Assembly: GCA_002729495.1 (NCBI GenBank)
Contig: PBYE01000093.1
Coordinates: 1 to 64,000 of the forward strand
Origin: Chromatiales bacterium
GTDB taxonomy: Bacteria > Pseudomonadota > Gammaproteobacteria > Steroidobacterales > GCA-2729495
Reading direction: 5' to 3'
DNA: 64,000 nucleotides
Part shown: piece after piece, positions 60,415-64,000 of the stretch
Position numbering within the stretch: position 1 is the first letter of the stretch
How the letters are laid out: each line of letters opens with the position of its first letter
Translations under genes and position numbers: made by a program
The notes under the pieces: model-generated
The model's input: the letters and a program-made list of their open reading frames with translations, nothing else
What the model was told of the DNA's origin: nothing
Databases searched by the model: none

Positions 60415-61389
60415 CTATGGCCGGGAAGCGCACCGGAACCCGATGTGCCCCGTACTCGAGTACGGTTCTGCCGGCATACGGGCACTGGGCCGGTACCCGG
60501 CACAGTAATTATCGCTGCAGAGGTACGAGCCACCCTTTATCAGTCTCTTGGCAATACCGGGTTCGCGCGGATCGAGGCTTTCGCGCTCGCTTACGCCAAC
60601 AGGGTTGTTTGCCGGGCTGTTTGCGAAGTAGGCCGGATGGTACCAGTCACTAACCCACTCCCAGACGTTGCCGGAAACATCATATAGACCGTACCCGTTC
60701 GGCGGGAAACTTCCGACGGGCGAAGTCGCCGCAAACTTGTCCAGATTCTTGTTCTCGTAAGGGAACTCGCCCTGCCAGGTATTGGCCAGTGGTTCCGTGA
60801 AATGCCTGGGCTGATCTCCCCAGGAATATTTTTTCCTATCGAAGCCGCCGCGCGCGGCAAATTCAAACTGTGCCTCGGTCAGCATCTGTTTACCGGCCCA
60901 CTTACAGTAGGCCTCCGCATCCTGGTGGGTTACGTGCACGACCGGGTGATCCTCGCGGCCTTCGATACTGCTGTCCGGACCTTCCGGATGGTTCCAGTTT
61001 GCGCCGGGCATGTATTCCCACCAGTTAAGAATATTGTTCATATCCACCGGTCCGTCGGGAGGTGCAAACACTGCCGAACCGGCCACCAGCAGCTCCGGAT
61101 CGGCGCCCGGATAGTCAGCGGGGTCGGGATCTTTCTCCGAATAAGTTACGAACCCGGTGGCTTCTACAAACCGGGCGTATTGCGCGTTGGTCACCGGGTA
61201 CTTGTCTACCCGGAAAGTATCAACACTAACCCGATGGGCCGGACGTTCGGTTATCAGCCCTTCGTCGGAACCCATCCAGAAGGTACCGCCGGGGATTTGA
61301 ACCATGTCCCGGGTTTCTTCGGCAAGAGTTGAAGCACTTAAGGCAAGACCCAATATTATTATCAATAGCAGTCTTTGCATGACCGCCAT
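60415..61389 (-). CDS. Formylglycine-generating-enzyme (SUMF1) domain protein, exported
   Basis: A 324-aa protein with a signal sequence and a full FGE-sulfatase domain: MVQIPGGTFWMGSDEG (about 29-44), EAYCKWAGKQMLTEAQFEFAARGG, VWEWVSDWY, and GGSYLCSDNYCAGYRPSARM (about 286-305). Both catalytic cysteines of true aerobic FGE are in the last motif, so it may convert sulfatase Cys to formylglycine. Many relatives lacking these Cys only bind ligands. No sulfatase gene lies in this window. It is the first gene of a minus-strand unit with carbonic anhydrase and glnE. Confidence 0.88.
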   Translation of the reverse strand: MAVMQRLLLIIILGLALSASTLAEETRDMVQIPGGTFWMGSDEGLITERPAHRVSVDTFRVDKYPVTNAQYARFVEATGFVTYSEKDPDPADYPGADPELLVAGSAVFAPPDGPVDMNNILNWWEYMPGANWNHPEGPDSSIEGREDHPVVHVTHQDAEAYCKWAGKQMLTEAQFEFAARGGFDRKKYSWGDQPRHFTEPLANTWQGEFPYENKNLDKFAATSPVGSFPPNGYGLYDVSGNVWEWVSDWYHPAYFANSPANNPVGVSERESLDPREPGIAKRLIKGGSYLCSDNYCAGYRPSARMPAEPYSSTGHIGFRCASRP

Positions 61390-61466
61390 TCTATATCAGA
61401 TGACTTTGGCTATCTGCGAAATAAGACTGCACCATCGACTATCCCGATGGCCATGGTCTCCGGTAT

Positions 61467-61943
61467 TTATTGTTTGGCGTGATCAGCCACCCACTTCATA
61501 TGTACACCCGTGCGCCACCACATGGCACCGTAAAGACAATTCATCATGAAGACCAATGCGGTTGTTTCCGATCCGGGCCGCCCCAGTTCACCCGTCTGTA
61601 TCCAGTGATAAACGCCGAGGGTAACGAACAAGGGTATAACCGCGCTCACCAGGCGCATAAACATCACGAACGCAAGCGGTACCATATGTGCCAGGAAATT
61701 CCTTCCGCTTGTGCCGCCATTTTGTCTGTAACACCAGATGACGCCGCCAATTTTGAAGCCGAAGTACATAACCGCGTCGAGAACATCAACCGGTTTCTGC
61801 TCGGTTGCGGGGCCGTTCGCTACAATTTCATACAAGGCGGCAACCAGGATGGCGCCGCCCAGATAGTAGATGAATTCCTGCCGCTGGGTCAGCTCCTCTC
61901 CTGCGAGTTTCACCCTGAGTTTTTTGATTTGCCAGAAGTGCAT
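61467..61943 (-). CDS. Small multipass membrane protein of unknown function
   Basis: A 158-aa protein with about four hydrophobic helices (about 25-45, 58-75, 85-105 and 130-148) and a short basic N-terminus (MHFWQIKKLRVK). The start at 61943 has a strong AAAGGGGG ribosome site; the frame continues to 62120 only because it reads through decayed DNA. No domain is recognised. It borders the duplicated remnants described next. Confidence 0.65.
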   Translation of the reverse strand: MHFWQIKKLRVKLAGEELTQRQEFIYYLGGAILVAALYEIVANGPATEQKPVDVLDAVMYFGFKIGGVIWCYRQNGGTSGRNFLAHMVPLAFVMFMRLVSAVIPLFVTLGVYHWIQTGELGRPGSETTALVFMMNCLYGAMWWRTGVHMKWVADHAKQ

Positions 61944-61997
61944 GTCATCGCCCCCTTTATTCTTGGATAATAGTCGAAGTTTCTGTGGCGGGCTGAT

Positions 61998-62097
61998 CGC
62001 CGATACCGTCGGATGTACTCGTTGCCGGAATGGAACCAGGTGCCGACCATAACTGCCTGCAGATTGCAGCCTGGTTAGGCGGGGAAATGATTTACCC
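61998..62097 (+). pseudogene. Decayed 3' end of a zinc-ribbon gene
   Basis: These 100 bp match 63024-63123, inside the intact zinc-ribbon gene downstream, at about 92 positions of 100 with no gaps. The rest of that gene is missing here, so this is a fragment left by a duplication. It lies on the same strand as the intact copy. Confidence 0.8.
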
Positions 62098-62126
62098 GGC
62101 CCGTACCTGGTACTCACCAACCATTT

Positions 62127-62516
62127 TCACTCGCGGCCAAGTAACTGCGCCCGGATTGCCAGGTAGGCATCGCCACCGACAGACTTAAATACCTTCTTGG
62201 TGTTCCACTGCAAATACTGCCTGGCCTGGGCCAGCGTATAGCCCGAACTGCCCATTTGCCCCGAAACTGCCGGCCCCATGTGGCGCATTAGCGTATAGCG
62301 GCCGAACACCCGGCAACCATTAACCAGGTAGGATATTTTCGTAGGCTCGGACGTAAACAAAGCCCGTATGCCGGCCGCCGCTGCAAACTCCGCAACCCGC
62401 CGGCTGAAATAGCCCCCCGGAACTGAGGCCACGGTCACCTCCTTACCCAGTATTTCGCTCAGCTTTGCAATACTGCGGGTCCACAAGTAAGCGGGATAGT
62501 GTCCGTATTTGGCTGT
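62127..62516 (-). pseudogene. Truncated polysaccharide deacetylase
   Basis: The minus-strand frame from a TAA at 62517-62519 to 62127 encodes about 129 residues resembling the C-terminal third of a family 4 polysaccharide deacetylase: VTVASVPGGYFSRRVAEFAAAAGIRALFTSEPT, then FGRYTLMRHMG and WNTKKVFKSVGGDAYLAIR. The catalytic N-terminal two thirds (the zinc-binding His and Asp motifs) are missing, so it cannot be active. No start codon belongs to the family. It sits between two decayed pieces of the groEL-proximal repeat, suggesting a rearrangement truncated it. Confidence 0.75.
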
Positions 62517-62613
62517 TTATATTATTTATCTGTTCTCAATTTTGCCGGAACTACAGGGTCCGGTACAGCCGGCAGAAGCCTGATAGCGCTCGTTATGTAT
62601 AACGCGGGCACAA

Positions 62614-62645
62614 AAAAGCCCCGCTACATGAGCGGGGCTTTTTGT
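62614..62645. terminator. Terminator, upstream copy of the groEL terminator
   Basis: AAGCCCCGCT-ACATG-AGCGGGGCTT with A-runs before and T-runs after it is a strong two-way terminator. The 45 bp 62608-62652 are identical to 63905-63949, where the motif follows groEL. Here it has no intact gene to serve and is a duplication product. Confidence 0.9.
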
Positions 62646-62652
62646 TTCTTCG

Positions 62653-62702
62653 GGCTTGAATGCAGCTTTCATCATGCCGCTTATACCACCCATGGCAGGC
62701 AG
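62653..62702 (-). pseudogene. Decayed groEL 3' end
   Basis: On the minus strand the segment reads AMGGISGMMKAAF, matching the GroEL tail DMGGMGGMM at the window's right edge, but with substitutions and with the stop codon lost. It lies next to the copied terminator in the same order and orientation as in the intact locus, so it is part of the same duplication. Confidence 0.65.
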
Positions 62703-62767
62703 GCTCGGGTAGTAGCCGTCTTAACCCGTTAGAATGCGGCGCCACTAGATAGCACCGGGAAAGAACC

Positions 62768-63145
62768 ATGACCGATCAAACCATAGGGCCTGCTTTCAAC
62801 CTGTCTCGCTTTAGCTGCCCGAATTGCGGGGAACTGGCGGAACAGGCCTGGTTCAACACCTACGCAAACCAGATCACGAGTCCCGCGGGAGTGCCGCTGC
62901 GAATCGCGGGTGCCGACCTCGAGCGCCTCAGCAGGAATCCCTCTTTCTCCCCGGAAGTACGTCAGCAGAAAGTCGCATACTGGAACCGGGTTAACGAAGG
63001 CCAGGTGTTCCTCGATCGCTGGACGCCGATACAGTCGGATGTATTCGTTGCCGGAATGGAACTAAGTGCCTGCCATAGCTGCCTGCAGATTGCAGTCTGG
63101 TTAGGCGGGGAAATGATTTACCCGCGAGCAGACGTGGTAAAATAG
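62768..63145 (+). CDS. Zinc-ribbon protein resembling the N-terminal part of DUF4145 proteins
   Basis: A 125-aa protein with cysteine pairs SCPNCG (about 17-22) and CHSC (about 101-104) that should form one zinc ribbon. The pattern of a FxCPxCG opening and CxxC followed by WLGGEMIYP near the C-terminus is that of the ribbon preceding DUF4145 in longer proteins; the DUF4145 helical domain itself is absent. A ribosome site GGGAAAGAACC precedes the ATG. The function is unknown. The next gene is a membrane protein on the same strand. Confidence 0.75.
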   Translation: MTDQTIGPAFNLSRFSCPNCGELAEQAWFNTYANQITSPAGVPLRIAGADLERLSRNPSFSPEVRQQKVAYWNRVNEGQVFLDRWTPIQSDVFVAGMELSACHSCLQIAVWLGGEMIYPRADVVK

Positions 63146-63211
63146 CTCACAGGTATGGCAATCAGGTCTGATTTCGCCATTCCTGTCTACATCGCAATAA
63201 GCAGCCACAAT

Positions 63212-63856
63212 ATGCTCAAGCTAATTCGAACAGCCCTCGGAGCATTCTTCAAAGCTCTGCCCAGCTGGTTTCGTACACGTTACCTCCGGGTATTGTTGCT
63301 GATACCGATAATATGGTACGTGATTACTTATATGCTGGCGGACGCCAACTTCATGGGCTGGAGTAACGCCAGCACCGCCAAAGATTTCCTGGAAATTGTA
63401 CATCCCTCGCTGCTTGCATCCGGAGTAGCGCTGGGACTGCTCGGCTTTGCTATAACAAAAAATTCCTCGTTGCTATTTATTAGCGTGATGTGCACCTTCG
63501 GCCTGGCGCGTGAGATAGGCGGCCAGGGCACCAGTATCATTCTGTACCTTGGTCTTATCGCGCTGATTACTTACGGATACGCCAACCGGGACAAGGTGCA
63601 AACCCTGCTCCAGTCACGTTTGGCGTCTTCCTGTATGGCGACAACCTTTATTTGCTATCTCGTTTCCCAGCTACTGGACCGGGGCGTTATCAAGAGAATC
63701 GGCTGGCTGTTTATTCAAGACACAACATGGGTGCCCCCCTATTCGTCACAGATTGAGGAAAGCCTTGAGTCCCTTGGTGGCGCCTTCTTGCTGGCGACGG
63801 TGGCAGTTTTGATTGTGCTGGCTATACGGCAGAGAAATCGCAACCGATCAGAGTAA
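63212..63856 (+). CDS. Multipass membrane protein of unknown function
   Basis: A 214-aa protein with about six hydrophobic helices, starting MLKLIRTALGAFFKALPSWF, with a conserved-looking loop after helix 2 (WSNASTAKDFLEIVHP) and a basic C-terminal tail (RQRNRNRSE). No family is recognised. The start at 63212 is chosen because the upstream extension to 63155 is not hydrophobic or basic in a consistent way. It follows the zinc-ribbon gene by 66 bp and is followed by the groEL terminator on the other side. Confidence 0.6.
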   Translation: MLKLIRTALGAFFKALPSWFRTRYLRVLLLIPIIWYVITYMLADANFMGWSNASTAKDFLEIVHPSLLASGVALGLLGFAITKNSSLLFISVMCTFGLAREIGGQGTSIILYLGLIALITYGYANRDKVQTLLQSRLASSCMATTFICYLVSQLLDRGVIKRIGWLFIQDTTWVPPYSSQIEESLESLGGAFLLATVAVLIVLAIRQRNRNRSE

Positions 63857-63907
63857 GCGAAGCCTGTGGCCCACGCTGTATAGCAGTAGCTGAACGTCAG
63901 TTCAGCA

Positions 63908-63941
63908 CAAAAAAGCCCCGCTACATGAGCGGGGCTTTTTG
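63908..63941. terminator. groEL terminator
   Basis: The stem AAGCCCCGCT/AGCGGGGCTT with a 5-nt loop, A-run and T-run lies 23 bp beyond the groEL stop (minus strand) and 52 bp after the plus-strand membrane gene; it can serve both. An identical copy is at 62614-62645. Confidence 0.92.
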
Positions 63942-63963
63942 TTTCTTCGAATGGAAGAAGGGC

Positions 63964-64000
63964 TTACATCATGCCGCCCATTCCACCCATGTCAGGCATC
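63964..64000 (-). CDS. groEL: Chaperonin GroEL, C-terminal 11 codons
   Basis: Read on the minus strand the last codons are DMGGMGGMM followed by TAA, the Gly-Met-rich tail characteristic of GroEL. The gene continues off the right edge. Only the tail is visible, so the assignment rests on that motif and the strong terminator after it. Confidence 0.85.
   Translation of the reverse strand, partial: MPDMGGMGGMM

Noticed and set aside
62127..62516. Functional polysaccharide deacetylase
   Set aside because: Only the C-terminal third of the family is present; the metal-binding His/Asp motifs and a start codon are missing.

Overview
The window looks like chromosomal DNA from a gammaproteobacterium outside the Enterobacterales. 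All protein families are gammaproteobacterial, and two blocks follow the Pseudomonas-type gene order: rRNA operon / tyrS / M23 peptidase / anmK / erpA, and yggT-proC-yggS-pilT-pilU / pyrB-ruvX-algH-tonB-gshB / pilGHIJ-chpA. It is clearly not Pseudomonas itself: it carries icmF, a PyrK-type protein behind pyrB and a third PilT paralogue. A Woeseiales- or Chromatiales-like lineage is a guess. No CRISPR array, prophage, insertion sequence or tRNA was seen.

Layout. 1-0.35 kb: 5' end of a 16S rRNA gene and its promoter (minus strand). 0.4-7 kb: tyrS, a structured leader plus M23 peptidase, anmK, ppk1, erpA. 7.1-12.8 kb: icmF, bactofilin, a DUF6776-like protein, rppH. 12.9-19.9 kb: a scattered corrinoid set (btuC, btuD, a PduO-type adenosyltransferase, btuF) that would supply the B12-dependent IcmF, interleaved with tyrA, S-(hydroxymethyl)glutathione dehydrogenase and pdxH. 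19.9-22.2 kb: ampE, ampD, rsmE. 22.2-31.5 kb: the Pil-Chp chemosensory cluster. 31.9-37.2 kb: gshB, a GNAT protein, tonB, algH, ruvX, pyrB, pyrK-like. 37.2-42.9 kb: three tandem pilus retraction ATPases, then yggS, proC, yggT. 42.9-51.3 kb: envelope, stress and housekeeping genes including msrB, htpG and ppnN. 51.3-61.4 kb: mltD, lipid A and LPS core genes, glnE, carbonic anhydrase, a formylglycine-generating-type protein. 61.5-64 kb: small membrane and zinc-ribbon genes, decayed duplicates, and the 3' end of groEL (minus strand).

Two non-coding elements are the most interesting content. (1) Between pdxH and btuD (about 17.23-17.47 kb) there is a textbook sigma-54 promoter, an ATG-free A-rich stretch with repeated AAnAAYAA motifs set between hairpins, and a strong terminator with an 8-U tail. 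This is the architecture of the Hfq/Crc-sequestering RNAs CrcZ/CrcY of Pseudomonas. (2) The 150-nt leader of the M23 peptidase gene (about 1.75-1.90 kb) starts at a good sigma-70 promoter, can form a branched multi-helix fold, and holds two mutually exclusive pairings, one of which masks the Shine-Dalgarno sequence. It resembles a riboswitch but matches no class I can name.

Lesser points: a recent partial duplication next to groEL (zinc-ribbon gene tail, terminator and groEL tail all present twice, one set decayed), the pyrB-pyrK translational coupling, and the absence of pilK and chpB from the Pil-Chp cluster.
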